Shown here piece by piece: positions 47,137 through 58,399 of a stretch of DNA of 64,000 bases; the first letter of the stretch is position 1, and every line of letters begins with the position of its first letter. Made by a program: the position numbers and the translations under genes. Where the stretch lies: positions 19,481,799-19,545,798 of the forward strand of contig CM033108.1 of assembly GCA_019321725.1 (NCBI GenBank). Direction: 5' to 3'. The notes beneath the pieces were generated by a model that saw nothing but the letters and a program-made list of their open reading frames with translations, was not told the origin of the DNA and ran no database searches. The DNA comes from Paulownia fortunei. Its lineage: Eukaryota; Streptophyta; Magnoliopsida; Lamiales; Paulowniaceae.

Positions 47137-48054
47137 ATGAAGAATGAAAATAGTATTGATGACGAAGGTAAGTTTGAAGAAGGTAAGTGTGAAAATGTTG
47201 AAAAAGAAAAATATTTACCTCCAGCACCCTTTGCTCAAAGATTGCAAGCAACTCAGAAATTGAACTCAAATAGTGAAATTTGTAAACAAGTCAATATTAA
47301 TATTCCATTGTTGGATGCAATCAAGCAAGTTCCACCTTATGCTAAATTTTTGAAAGATTTGTGTACAATCAAAAGAAAACATTATGTACAAAAGAAGGCA
47401 TTTTTAACTGAAAGTGTTAATTCAATCATTCAACAATTCACTCCACCTAGGTACAAAGATCCAGGTTGTCCAATCATTTCATGTAATGGAGAGCCAATGG
47501 TCATAAGGTGTCCAATAACCATTTTTGAAAGATTTGTGTAAAATCAAAACAAAAAATATCATATACAAAAGAAGATATTTGTAACTGAAAGTATTAGTTC
47601 AATCATTCAACAATTCACTCTATGCAAGTATAAAGATCCAAGTTGTCCAACCATTTCATGTACCATAGGAAATACTAGAATAGAACGTGCTTTGCTTAAT
47701 CTTGGCGTTAGTCCAAATCTTCTACCTTTCTTAGTTTATGAACAGTTAGGTTTGGAAGAACTTGAAACAACTTTTGTTGTACTGCAACTAGCTGACAATT
47801 TGATTAAATTCCCAAATGAAGTAGTAGAAAATATGTTGGTACAAATTGATAAGTTATACTTTTCAGTGGATTTCATTGTTTTGAACATAGAGCCTGTTGC
47901 ATATACACATTCATATTTTTTTATCAATTTGGGTTGTCCTTTTCTTGTAACTTCAAATGCTTTGATTAATTATAGGATTGGTATTTTGAAGTTATCTTTT
48001 GAAAATATGACTTTGGAACTAAATGTGTTTAATATTTGTAAGCAACCTGTATAA
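47137..48054 (+). pseudogene. Athila-like protease region with local duplication
   Basis: One open stretch from 47137 contains PPAPFAQRLQATQK and LLDAIKQVPPYAKFLKDLCT, the linker before protease. After a duplicated 175-bp piece, a second open frame carries LLNLGVSPNLLPFLVYEQLG and SFENMTLELNVFNICKQP, the protease domain. The catalytic Asp is Asn (AAT at 47698-47700). Confidence 0.88.
47352..47680 (+). repeat. Local tandem duplication, period 175 bp
   Basis: GAAAGATTTGTGTA occurs at 47352 and 47527, and the following 130 or so bases match (TCAATCATTCAACAATTCAC in both). The copies differ at about a tenth of positions. The second copy introduces stops and displaces the protease frame. Confidence 0.85.
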
Positions 48055-48420
48055 AATGTTGAATTACAGGGAGTGGATTCAATCGAGGAACTTGTTCATG
48101 AATATTTTACTACCACTAATTCTTAAGATCCTTTGGATACTTGTTTTGAAAGTGAATTTATTTGAAAAAAGGCACACTTTAATAGTCTTTGTGAATTTTT
48201 GCAGGTACAAGAAAAATATTTTTGAAAGTTATGATTTGAAGAACTTTTATTATCAACAGTACAATCTATTCTATCAAGTATTAAAGCTCTCGTGATTGAT
48301 TTGAAATATTTGTCATTTGATTTGAAATACTCTTTCTTAAGTGAGAATGAGACTTTTCCAGTAATTATTTTTCCAAACTTGATACATCACAAGAAGGTAA
48401 GTTGATCAAAAACTCCGAAA

Positions 48421-49990
48421 ATGCATAAGAATGCTATAGGATGGACCATTGCTGATATTAAAGGTATTAGTCCTTTAATTTGCACACATAACATCTATGT
48501 AGAGGAAAATGCTAAACTTTCTAGAGAAATGAAACAAAGGCTAAATCCTAATATGAAAGAAGTAGTGAGAAATGAAGTAATTAAACTTTTAGATAATGGA
48601 ATCATTTATCCTATTTCTGACAGCAAATGGATAAGTCCTACTCAAGTTGTACCTAAAAAATCTTGAGTTACTGTAGTCAAAAATGAAAATGATGAATTAA
48701 TTCTAATTAGAACTGTTACTGGTTGATGAATATGTATTGACTATAGGAAACCCAATTCAATTACTAGAAAAGATCATTTTTCACTACCCTTCATGGATCA
48801 AATCCTAGAAAAAGTTGCAAGACATGAATTTACTACTTCCTAGATGGATATTTTAAGTATAATCAAATCGCAATTGCACTTGAAGATCATAAGAAAATAA
48901 CTTTTACGTGTCCTTTTGATACTTCTGCATATCGAATAATACTTTTTGGATTATGTAATGCATCATCACATTCCAACGATGCACGCTTAGCATTTTTAGT
49001 GACATGGTTCAATATTTTCTTGAAGTTTTCATGAATGATTTTTCTATTTTTGGAAATTCATTTGACAATTGCTTATCTAATTTAGAAAAGGTTTTGATTA
49101 GGTGTTAAGAAAAGAATTTTGTACTCAGTTGGGAGAAATATCATTTCATGGTAACAACCGGTATTATTTTTAGACACAGTATTTTGTCAAAAGGTATTGA
49201 AGTAGACAAATCTAAAATCGAGTTAATTGCCAATTTGTTAATACCAAAGTTTGTGAAGGAGATAAGATTATTTTTAGGACATGCTGGTTTTTATAGAAGA
49301 TTTATCAAAGATTTTAGTATAATATCTAAACCTTTGTGTAATTTTCTAACAAAAGACACTATATTTAAATGGACTAAAAATTGTGAAAATATTTTTGTTA
49401 TGCTTAAAAGCATGCTTACATTTGATCCAATCATGCAACCTCCAGATTGGATTTTACCTTTTGAAATAATGTGTGATGCCAATGACTATACTTTTGGATG
49501 ACAAAGAAAAAATAAGAGACCATTGTTATTTACTATGAAAGTAAAACTTTAAATTGTGCTCAATTGAATTATTCAACAACTGAAAAAAAAATTACTTATT
49601 GTAGTTTTTGCATTGGACAAATTTAGATCTTATCTTGTTGGCTCACTAGTTATTATTTTTAGTGATCATCTAGATTCAAAATATCTTTTGTCAAAAAAAG
49701 ATGCGAAACCTAGACTTATTAGGTGAATTATCTTACTCCAAAAATTCAACATTACTATTCAAGATAAGAAAGAAGTAGAGAATGTGGTGGTTGATCATTT
49801 GTCGAGACTTATTTGTAATTACTCATTTCAAACCACACTGACTAATGAAACTTTCCCTGATGAACAACTATTTAATATTTCTATTTTATATTGGTTTGCT
49901 GACACTGTTAATCTTTTTGTAACAGAAAAGATGCCAACAAATTGTAACTCCCAAATTAAAAAGAAGTTTTTGACTGAGATGTAAAAGTTT
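48421..49990 (+). pseudogene. Athila-like reverse transcriptase and RNase H
   Basis: The RT start is open at 48421-48666 (IADIKGISPLICTHNIYVEE; EVIKLLDNGIIYPISDSKWI). The middle is broken by stops and frameshifts. The catalytic box reads FMND (codon AAT at 49034-49036) in place of FMDD. From 49148 an open stretch carries SKGIEVDKSKIELIANL, GHAGFYRRFIKDFS and ISKPLCNFLTKDTIFKWT, the RT end. RNase H follows with several breaks, then VVDHLSRLICNY and FPDEQLFNIS from 49784, the linker to integrase. Confidence 0.88.
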
Positions 49991-50059
49991 TATTGGGATA
50001 ATCTATACCTATTTAAATATTATCCTGATCAAATCTTTCGAAAATGTGTGCCTAACGAT

Positions 50060-51094
50060 GAGATAGTAATATTGTTAAATTTTGTCATTAAAAAATATGT
50101 GGTGATCACTTTTCAGCAGACAAAATCGTTGCAAAGATCTTGCAATGTGGATTTTATTGGACAACTCTTTTCAAAGTCACTTACACTTTTTGCAAACATT
50201 GTGAAAATTGTCAAAAGTTAGGATATATTTCAAAGTGAAACATAATGCCCCTACACCCTATCCTAGTGATTGAAACCTTTGACTGTTGGGGCATTGACTT
50301 CATGGGACCATTTCCATTATCATTTGATTTTATTTACATATTAATCGCCATAGATTATATCTTAAAATGGATCGAGGCAATTTCCTGTCGAAATGATGAT
50401 AACAAAATAGTGATAAAATTTTTGAAAGAAAATATTTTAATTCAATTTGGAATTCCTTAATCCATTCTCAATAATGGAGGAAAATATTTTTGCAATAAAG
50501 TTTTTAGAACATTAATGAGGAAATATGGAATCATACATAAAGTTGCAACCTCTTATCACCCTCATAAAAATAGACAAGTTGAACTTGCAAATAAGAAGAT
50601 AAAATAAATTTTTGAAGTTAACCCAAATTGAAAAGATTACTCTCTTAAACTTATCGATACACTTTGGGCATATAGAATTGCTTTCAAAACATTATTAGAC
50701 ATGCCTTCTTTTATCTGTTGAACTTGAACATACAGCTTATTGAGCAATCAAAATATTTAACTTCAACCTTAATGAAACTTCAAAATTGCACAAATTATAA
50801 ATTAATGAAACTCAAGAATTGAGGAATGCTGTATATGAGAATTCTAAAATTCATAAAGCAAGAATCAAAGATTTTCATGATAATAAATTTCAAGAAAAAT
50901 ATTTGAGGTTGGTCAAAATATTTTGCTCTATAATTCTTGATTGCATTTGTTTCTTGGAAAATTGAAATCAAGGTGGAGTTGTCCTTTTGTTGTAAAATAG
51001 GTATATCCTTATGGGGCGTTTGACATTGAAAATCCTAAAAATGGTAACGTACTTAAAGTAAATGGACAAAGACTAAAATCGTTTCTAGAAAATT
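50060..51094 (+). pseudogene. Athila-like integrase and pol C-terminus
   Basis: The zinc-binding region is readable near 50098-50235 (GDHFSADKIVAKILQCGFYW; CKHCENCQKLGY). The core starts [12 protein letters not shown], keeping the first Asp. The second catalytic position reads NNGGKYFC (AAT at 50473-50475) where DGG is usual. The later VELANKK keeps the Glu. A decayed C-terminal domain ends [20 protein letters not shown], then RLKSFLEN and a stop at 51093-51095. Confidence 0.85.
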
Positions 51095-51219
51095 AATTTT
51101 TACAAGAGAAAATTCTTTTTGTTTCTAACCCTTGTTATGATTAGTGTGTGTATATATACTTATTTTCTCTAACTTTATTTGTTTTGTAGGTTTTTTTTAT
51201 ATTTTCTTTTCTTGATTAA

Positions 51220-51985
51220 GTGGCAGATAATGGTACTCTGTGGGTATTAAAGTCAAACTTATCAGTTTCCCAAATAACTGAAATCTATTTACAAAGTTTA
51301 TCTCTTTTCTCATTCTCTTTCCATGTTCTTTTCAAAATAGATGACATTCTTCTATCTCTCAAGAAGCGGTTTCTTTTTCTGCCTAAAAGTATAATTTTAA
51401 AAATTTATAAATTCAGGATTGAAAGATTAAGGATGTTTATGCACAAGGGCATCTCAGGGGACATACAATAGATAATTGAAGAAAAGATAAGAGTAGCAGG
51501 TGTATTTTCATATGAGTTTTCAAACTTGTTTACTAGATACATGCCTGATTTTTTGTAAAAGCATAAATTCAAAAAAATAAAGAGCGAAAAAAATGCAAGT
51601 TTGTCATAAATATGCTTGATGGACTTGAAACACAAAGTGTCATTTCTTATGAATGGATTCTAAAAATCAAAAAGATAAAATTCAATTCCTTATAGATAGA
51701 CTGAGTAAGGAGTCTTTATATGCCATTATATTGACTCTTGAGACTCATTCTTGTGGATTAGTATATCGTATAATTCTTGATTTATGAAATCACTTATGGG
51801 ATGAATATGAGCTCTATAATCTTGAGAATCTGACGTTAAAAGACCATTTTTGCCAATTTATAAGAAAATTTGATGGAAAGCATATCCTCGACCTATAGAG
51901 GGCGTTTAAGCTATTACTGGACATACAAGCAGATGAAAATGTGAGCTACAATCACAACTACACGTAAATTCCGTTTAAGTAGATA
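51220..51985 (+). other. Coding-like relic of unknown origin
   Basis: An 83-codon open stretch (MADNGTLWVLKSNLSVSQIT onward) is followed, past a stop, by IIEEKIRVAGVFSYEFSNLF. Then 51608-51960, allowing one frameshift and two stops, reads DGLETQSVISYEWILKIKK, DRLSKESLYAIILTLETHS and DHFCQFIRKFDGKHILDL. I do not recognise these. They lie in the normal place of the Athila post-pol spacer, but could also be remains of a captured host gene. Confidence 0.35.
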
Positions 51986-52128
51986 ATTTTTAAATTTTAT
52001 GTGCCATTATTTTCAACCTTTCTAATAAAAGAAAAAGATGTGCAATAAATGCATTTCTTGTTCTCACCTTAATAAATAAAACCATACTCACTCTATTTTT
52101 GCACAACTCATTTCAAAAAATAATAATA

Positions 52129-52783
52129 ATGAAAGTCTCTTCTACTCGCAAATTTAACTGTATTTGTGTCTTTTGTGGATCCAATCCAGGAAAAAATGAT
52201 GAGTTTATAAGGGCTGCCCATAAACTTGGTAGAAGGTTAGCAGAAAGAAAAATCCATTTACTGTTTAGGGGAGGCAATCTGGGGTTAATGGAAAATGTTT
52301 CTACTTCTGCTCTTACAGGAGAAGTTAAAGTTTTATGAGTTATCCCAAAACATTTAGTAGTATAAAATATCACAGGTATGACCATCGAAGATAAGATAAA
52401 AGTATCACATATTTAAGACCGAATGCCTAATATGTTAAATAATGAGAATATATTCATCACTTTACCTAGTGGTTTTGGTATACTGGAGGAATTATTCCAA
52501 GTTGTCTCTTGGGCACAACTCAACATTCACAAAAAAACTTATAGGTATTCTTAATGTTAATGGTTTTCATGATGGTTTGCTATCTTTTATAGATCATACT
52601 ATGAAAAAAGGTTTTATTTCATTGTCTATGAGATGAATCCTCATGTCTGCTCCAACACCTGACCAACTGATTGATTAACTTCTAGCACATGCGCCAGAAC
52701 CTGATCTAGCCTTGGCCTGTGTAGATTGATCCAACAAGGATAGTAGTCAAAAATAAAAAATAAATTTAACTCTCAGCTTATGA
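52129..52783 (+). pseudogene. LOG-type cytokinin riboside 5'-monophosphate phosphoribohydrolase, intronless pseudogene
   Basis: LOG enzymes release active cytokinin base from the nucleotide form in the cytosol. The whole length of a LOG protein can be followed: ATG 52129, FNCICVFCGSNPGKNDEFI, AERKIHLLFRGGNLGLME, NITGMTIEDKIKVSHI, FITLPSGFGILEELFQVVSW (about 52453-52512), NVNGFHDGLLSFIDHTMKKG, SAPTPDQLIDQL and the tail near INLTLSL before TGA at 52781. The catalytic PGGxGTxxE box has become PSGFGILEE, and the GGGSVGLMG-type box has become RGGNLGLME. There are stops (for example 52336-52338) and a +/-1 shift near 52540. LOG genes normally have several introns; none is seen here, so this is probably a retrocopy of an mRNA. 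Confidence 0.88.
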
Positions 52784-53392
52784 AATTTATCATTAATGGT
52801 TTCAACTAATAGCGTGTGTTTTGTGTTGTTTCAGTTTTATTTTTTCAATAAGCCATATTTCAGGTGATATCTTTTAAACTCTACTTTCCTATCTATTTTC
52901 AACATTAGGGATAATGTCTCGATTAGGTTGGAAGAGGGGATAGTTAATATCATGTCTTGTGTGTTCAATGTGTATTTTTCTAGTTTTTTTTAAACAAAAA
53001 AAAAATTCTTGCGTGTTTTCATTATAGGTCTGTTGAAACTATAAGTAAGGGTGGCCAGAGTAAAAGGTAATCTTTTGACACTTTTGAGATGCACCCCCAT
53101 TTTTTTAGCATAACATGGCATGTTTGTGAAGTTTATAATTGAAATGTTGTGAATTATCAAAATATAATTGCAATTCTCTTTTTGTTAGAGTCAGAGGGTA
53201 CTATCTATCTTCTCTTGTTTACTTTTTTAATTTAAAATAAAATAGATATAGTTTATTTTATCCATATCGGTTGTTTAGGAGATGTTTTTTTATTTTTACA
53301 TAATCAGTTAGTTGCAATCCTAACCTATATATCTATACTTTTAGATTATAATAATACAAATCAGAGAATATCTCTATTTTAACTTTTCTTTA
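52784..53392. other. Possible 3' UTR of the LOG retrocopy and AT-rich DNA
   Basis: An A-run (AAACAAAAAAAAAA, about 52993-53006) about 215 bases after the stop could be the remnant of a poly(A) tail; TTCTTG next to it also occurs upstream of the copy near 52056, a weak target-duplication candidate. No other feature recognised. Confidence 0.35.
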
Positions 53393-53648
53393 ATGGCGAC
53401 GTCTAGAGCCTACTGGAAAAGAGAGTCTAGCACCTTGCCTTATCATATACCGAAAGAACCTGTATCATCAAATATCTTCACCATAAATCTAACATTTGGC
53501 ATTACCATCCTTGCCAATATGGATAAGGAGGTTGATGTCATGCTTGTGGAAAGTTTCATTTTTGGTGGAACTTCTATCGCCATTTCAAACTCAAATAAGA
53601 GTATTCAATATTACAAACAAAACAGAAATGAGCCTAGCGCAAACTTTT

Positions 53649-53661
53649 GGCTCTAATACCA
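53649..53661 (-). other. Minus-strand primer-binding site (initiator Met tRNA type)
   Basis: On the minus strand TGGTATTAGAGCC, one change from the copia consensus. It implies an LTR at higher coordinates (from about 53666) and leader at lower coordinates. An 87-codon + strand open frame at 53393-53656 overlaps that leader and is probably chance. Confidence 0.65.
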
Positions 53662-53665
53662 CTTT

Positions 53666-54344
53666 TGTGTATTAAGGTAATTTCTCACACATAAAATTAC
53701 AAGAGTACCAATTTGAGCAAATTTCTAGGAAAGGCAGGAAGGGTCAGAACAGTTCTACTCAAAATCCTATCTTCATATATAGAACCAACTTAAATAGTAC
53801 TATACACAGCAAGTATACCCAAAAACAAATATTGAATACTAATAACTAATGAAAAGAGTATCATAATATAAAATTACCAAATTAAAAGAAAAGGAAATAA
53901 CACATCAAAATTAATAACGGAGTTCAGCCAACTTTATCTTCATCTTTTGGGTAGTTAAAAATTACCCCACTACTAAGGATACTCTTATGAAATGATCTCT
54001 TTAAATATAGAGTAAGAAAAAAGGATTATGGTATGCTTAAACTAGAGGGACAAGAGCCTATGTATAGGGCCAAAGACCTATACCCTTTTGGTACAAAATC
54101 AATATGGTATTACAAACAAGCCCAAAAAAAATATATAGATGGATTATCTAAGGGCTTTGCAGATAAGACATAAACAACTTATGTCCTTCATTAGTAAGCA
54201 GCAGAATAAAGAAAAAAATAGTGTGCAAAAGAGAAAATTAGTGGATGGAAATGATCAATTATGGACTTGTTATGAAGTTTCTATCTTACAAGGCCAGGAA
54301 ATTAGCATGTTGGATATGGCACGAGTATATGCTCCCAATTCCAA
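53666..54344 (-). repeat. Probable LTR piece of a minus-strand copia element
   Basis: It starts right beyond the primer-binding site, with TGTGTATTAAGG as the presumed LTR end (ACACA on the minus strand). The outer LTR end is not defined, and the next LTR (54345) may have been inserted at or near it. A 72-codon open frame at 54139-54357 has no recognisable protein. Confidence 0.4.
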
Positions 54345-54813
54345 TGTTGGAAATTAGATTAGGCTTATGACCCTTGACCCAATTGACATCCATATTTGAG
54401 TTGGATGTTAACACCATAATTTGGATGGGATTGAGTTTCTTAGTTAAACTATGACTCTTTCTTGTATAGGAGTATATATCAAAATCCCCATTAAATAAAA
54501 ACGTGTGAGTGAACGTGACTCTCTCCATATTCTTCTCTTTATGTCTTTCTTGGAGCATCACCATAGACTCTAAGGATTTGAGGTGTGTAATTGAGTGAAC
54601 AACTTTGGAAATTATCCACCACTAATGAAAAAAGCATGTTCGTGCTTGACTTGAAAAATAGAAATGTTCGTGAATTAATCCAAATTTAGCTTGTAGACGA
54701 GCTTGATTTGGATACATGGATCGACAATCCATTGTGTATATGGTAATGCCCGATCCACTCATATATATATATATATGTGAATATGTGATTCATATTAATT
54801 TATTCGCTATCAG

Positions 54814-54826
54814 TGGTATCAAAGTC
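54814..54826 (+). other. Primer-binding site (initiator Met tRNA type)
   Basis: TGGTATCAAAGTC, two changes from TGGTATCAGAGCC, two bases beyond the LTR end (TATCA, then G). Confidence 0.7.
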
Positions 54827-55619
54827 AATAGGGCTCGATCTCGTCCATTTTTTGAATTATTGAATTTATTCATAAATTTTTATGCTTAAATTGTTTTTAA
54901 AGCATGAAAATTTTCAACAAAATTTTCTCCATGCATAGATCTTAGTTTGTAGATCACATGGTTTAAATTTGTGAAATATTGATGACCGATTTGAAAAAAA
55001 AAACATTTTTTTAATATGGGACCCATTTCTTTTGGCTCAAAAATTGAACTTGGTTTTTTTTATTTGTTGCAAAAATTTTATGCCATATTATAGATCATAA
55101 AAATGAGTTCAAAATGATATAAAGTTTATCAAAAATAGACTTAAAACCAGTGAGATATAAATTTTTAAAATTCACCAGAAAAATGTCGCCAGCACGATGA
55201 AGGCTCTAGAGGGCTGACGTGGCCAACGGTGAGTTAGTGTACAAGTGGCGCTTAGTTGGTGCCCATGTGGCACGCACATCGCTGCCACATAGCTAAAGCT
55301 ATGTTTGGCATGATTTTTTTGGAAATTCCAGAAATTTAAAAAAAAATAATAGATCGGATCGACTCGGCTCAGGCAGTGGCTTGAACTAAGCTAGCGGTTC
55401 ATGGGGCAACCTGCTGTAACAGCTAATGGTGCATTTAGATTGTATTTTTTTTTTTTTGAAAAATTCCAAAAAACTTAAAAAAGAAATCTACCAAGTGGGC
55501 AGAATAATTCATTTCTTATTATGGTGATTTGTTTTTGAGTTTTTGATTTGATTAATATTTTTTTAACCCTTTAGAAAATATAATTTGGAATTTTTGAATT
55601 AATTGCAATAGTAATTGAT

Positions 55620-55820
55620 TAAAATATTTTTTGGGCAACAGAGTGCATGCAAAAATACTTTTGCGCATTACGGTGCATGTAAAATTATTTTTGTGCATTA
55701 CAATTCAAGAAAAATATTTTTATTGGTCAAAATATTTCATTCCAAAAACTTTTTGCGCATAGGGTGCATGCAAAAAATATTTTTTCCGCATCAAGATGTG
55801 TGCAAAAGTATTTTTTTATT
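55620..55820 (+). repeat. Degenerate minisatellite in the copia leader
   Basis: Repeats of a 30-45 bp pattern around 'TTTTTGCGCATTACGGTGCATGCAAAA' (shown in part: GCGCATTACGGTGCATG). At least five variants are present. Translated in one frame it gives repeated ACKxxFxHY, a by-product of the repeat and not evidence of a protein. Confidence 0.7.
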
Positions 55821-56382
55821 ATGTAATTATTTTGTGAATTAATGGAGGCGTATGAATTGATATAAATTAGGAATGAATGGACATTGACATTTGAGTGCTC
55901 TTGTATATTGAGTGTTTATTACTTTATATTATTTTATATTTATGTGGGAGATAATATGTGGCGATGGTGATGATTTGGTATCCCCATTTTTTATTTTCAA
56001 GTAGATTGAAGGCCTTGAATCAATGTAATCTTTTTATTATTTTCAAGGCATATATTTCTTGGTCTATTTTTGGGAGGTCATGTACCATCAATATTATGAA
56101 AATATTTTTTACTGCATATTTGCATTCATAATATATATGGACAAATGTATATTTTATTCATGATCAGTAAATTTTTAATATGTTTTTTACTGAGTATGAG
56201 ATGATTACTAGTTTGAATTGTGAAATTTTCAATTTTGCAGAGTATAAAGGAATAATAAAGTATTTACTTGGATCTAGAATAAAATATTGGATCATTACCT
56301 ATATTTATGAGCAATTAATTTAGAAGTTTTAGACCAAACTTATCAAATTTATATATTTAAACCAATTAAGCATGAAAATAGA

Positions 56383-56580
56383 CAAGTTGTCCAATATTGT
56401 CGGGAGTTAGACGCTGACAATATGCTAGTGGACTACAAGTAATGTTTGCACTTTAATTTGTTTAAACCACAAACATAAGACTTTAGTTGCCCAATATTGT
56501 CGCGGCTTAGAATTGGTAATATACAAATAGATCAAAAATAAAGTTTGCGCTTTCATTTGTTTATGTTGCAAACATGAGAA
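56383..56580 (+). repeat. Two imperfect 100-bp direct copies in the leader
   Basis: CCAATATTGTCG occurs at 56391 and 56491, and each is followed by 'gcttag/gttaga', 'aatat', and TTTGTTTA near a CAAACATRAGA motif. Spacing is 100 bp. Confidence 0.7.
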
Positions 56581-58399
56581 TTTAATCAAAGAGTTTGAAC
56601 TCTAGTTTGTGATATGAACTCGCTCATAAGTAAAAGGTACTAGTTATCCATAAGTTGTTGTTTGAGTAACTTATCAAAATTTTTAGTTTGTGTTCTCTTT
56701 GACTAGATTAAATGTTCGATAATATCATCTAACTTGAGGCTGATTGTTGTGAGTCTAAACATGCATAAGTAGATATACTTGTTGCTCTTGCCAACCAATG
56801 TAAACCAATTAGGGTGAATGTTGGAACAAGTAAAGTGTAGTTTGACAAGAGCAAAAGTTCAAACTAGAACAAAAAATTGATCTAATAAAGTGACAAGACG
56901 TGTCACCTTAGTGTTAGAGACAACTAAGTACCATCAAATGTCAAGTGTAATGATGAGCTTGGTCACTTTGCTCGTAATTATACTAAGATGAAGTTTGACT
57001 ACTTAAAGCTCTCTCATTTGCTAATGTTTTCAATTTTCTTCTTTGATAGATTTTAGAAGTTGGTGAAACATAGCATGAGATTGGAGATTGAGCAGACTAT
57101 TATCGAGTGTTGTGCAGCCATGTATGTTTAAATGGTGCACAAGAGGAAGAATTTTGAGTACAAAGTGCCACCTCAAGTTCAGCAAAGGGCATAAGCTACT
57201 TTTCAAGCTTAACAATTGGTATGAGCTACTCATTTGGGGATATGAAAAAAACACTAGATCCAAAATTGAGCTTGATGCACTTACTAAAAATTAGTTGAGT
57301 GAGTATTAGTCCATCTTTCATGTAGAGACCTTTACGATATAGGTCACTTTTTTTTATGATGCGATTAGCTTAACATAGTATTTCTTGTACTTCTTTCGTG
57401 GATATTTTATTTTTAAATTTTATCATGGCATGCAAAGTTAGAAGATGACTGTATTAGTTGGAGGAGACTTTATTGGCTAATTCACTAAGATCAACCTCCC
57501 TTAGCATAAATTTTTCTAGTGGAAAAAGCCAGCTGGAAGAATGAAAGAGGGCTACTTATCCTCTAGAACTAGTATACTAAGACGAGTGTAGACTTATGAG
57601 TGTGAGACACTAAATGGTGTATTATATTTTCCTTTCTTTGCTATTCGCACTATAAGTTAGTATATTCCCACTCTCACCAATTAGAAGCACCCAATTATCT
57701 TGAGCAATAGTTGACAAAGGTAGAGAACCATAGGGAGTATGAACATACAGGTTCAAAGTACTAATAAGAAACAATAATAATTAGACTAATTAGTTTGGAC
57801 ACATATATGATGAAAATAGAGTTACATCATTAGGATGATTCTAACTATTTCACAACTAAACGAGTTTGCAAAGAGGGATAAATCAAAGACTTCAAAATGA
57901 ATAGATTTATGATGGCGCAAATTGATATGTATCTCATTTGGGACAATGCAATCTTGGTTGCTACCTACATAATGAAAAATGTGCCTTCACGTGAATTCTC
58001 CAACCTTATATGAACTTTAACATGGCAACAAGCCAAATTAGTAGGTCTATGCCCATGTAAGTTTAAGAAGGTGTGTTCATAAGATGATTAAGACCTTCAT
58101 GGAGAAATGACAGAAATTATGTCGCACTATGTAGATTTTCTCAAGGAGGATTTACAAGCATATGAGATATTAAATGAAATATTGCACTATACAAGTTGCA
58201 AGATCCTTGAGGAGACGCTCTAATTTCTAGCAAAGATGATGTATTTTAAACTTATCCAATAATAGTTGGGATAGTGGGAGCGACCCAAAGTTAATGGAAG
58301 TGTCTCACTTGAAAAGGGACTCTCAAGTTCCAGAAGTAAGGAGTGAATATAATGAAGTTCCCAATCATCTATATGAGATTGAGTGGGTATCCTTCATTA

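Larger units (their letters stand above)
44070..51094 (+). mobile_element. Athila/Tat-like Ty3/gypsy element inserted in the copia element
   Basis: Plus-strand order: LTR 44070-45589, primer-binding site 45597, gag, zinc knuckle, protease, reverse transcriptase, RNase H, integrase, and the conserved pol end ([20 protein letters not shown]) near 51015-51075, stop at 51093. No 3' LTR was found downstream, so the far end is lost or lies undetected beyond the spacer. Catalytic residues are lost in protease, reverse transcriptase and integrase. Confidence 0.88.

Noticed and set aside
53393..53656. 87-codon frame (MATSRAYWKRESST onward) as a possible host gene
   Set aside because: It ends inside a minus-strand primer-binding site, so it overlaps retroelement leader; no recognised motif.
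55615..55842. 75-codon frame with repeated ACKxxFxHY, resembling a zinc-finger repeat
   Set aside because: The pattern follows from the DNA minisatellite; spacing of Cys and His is irregular.
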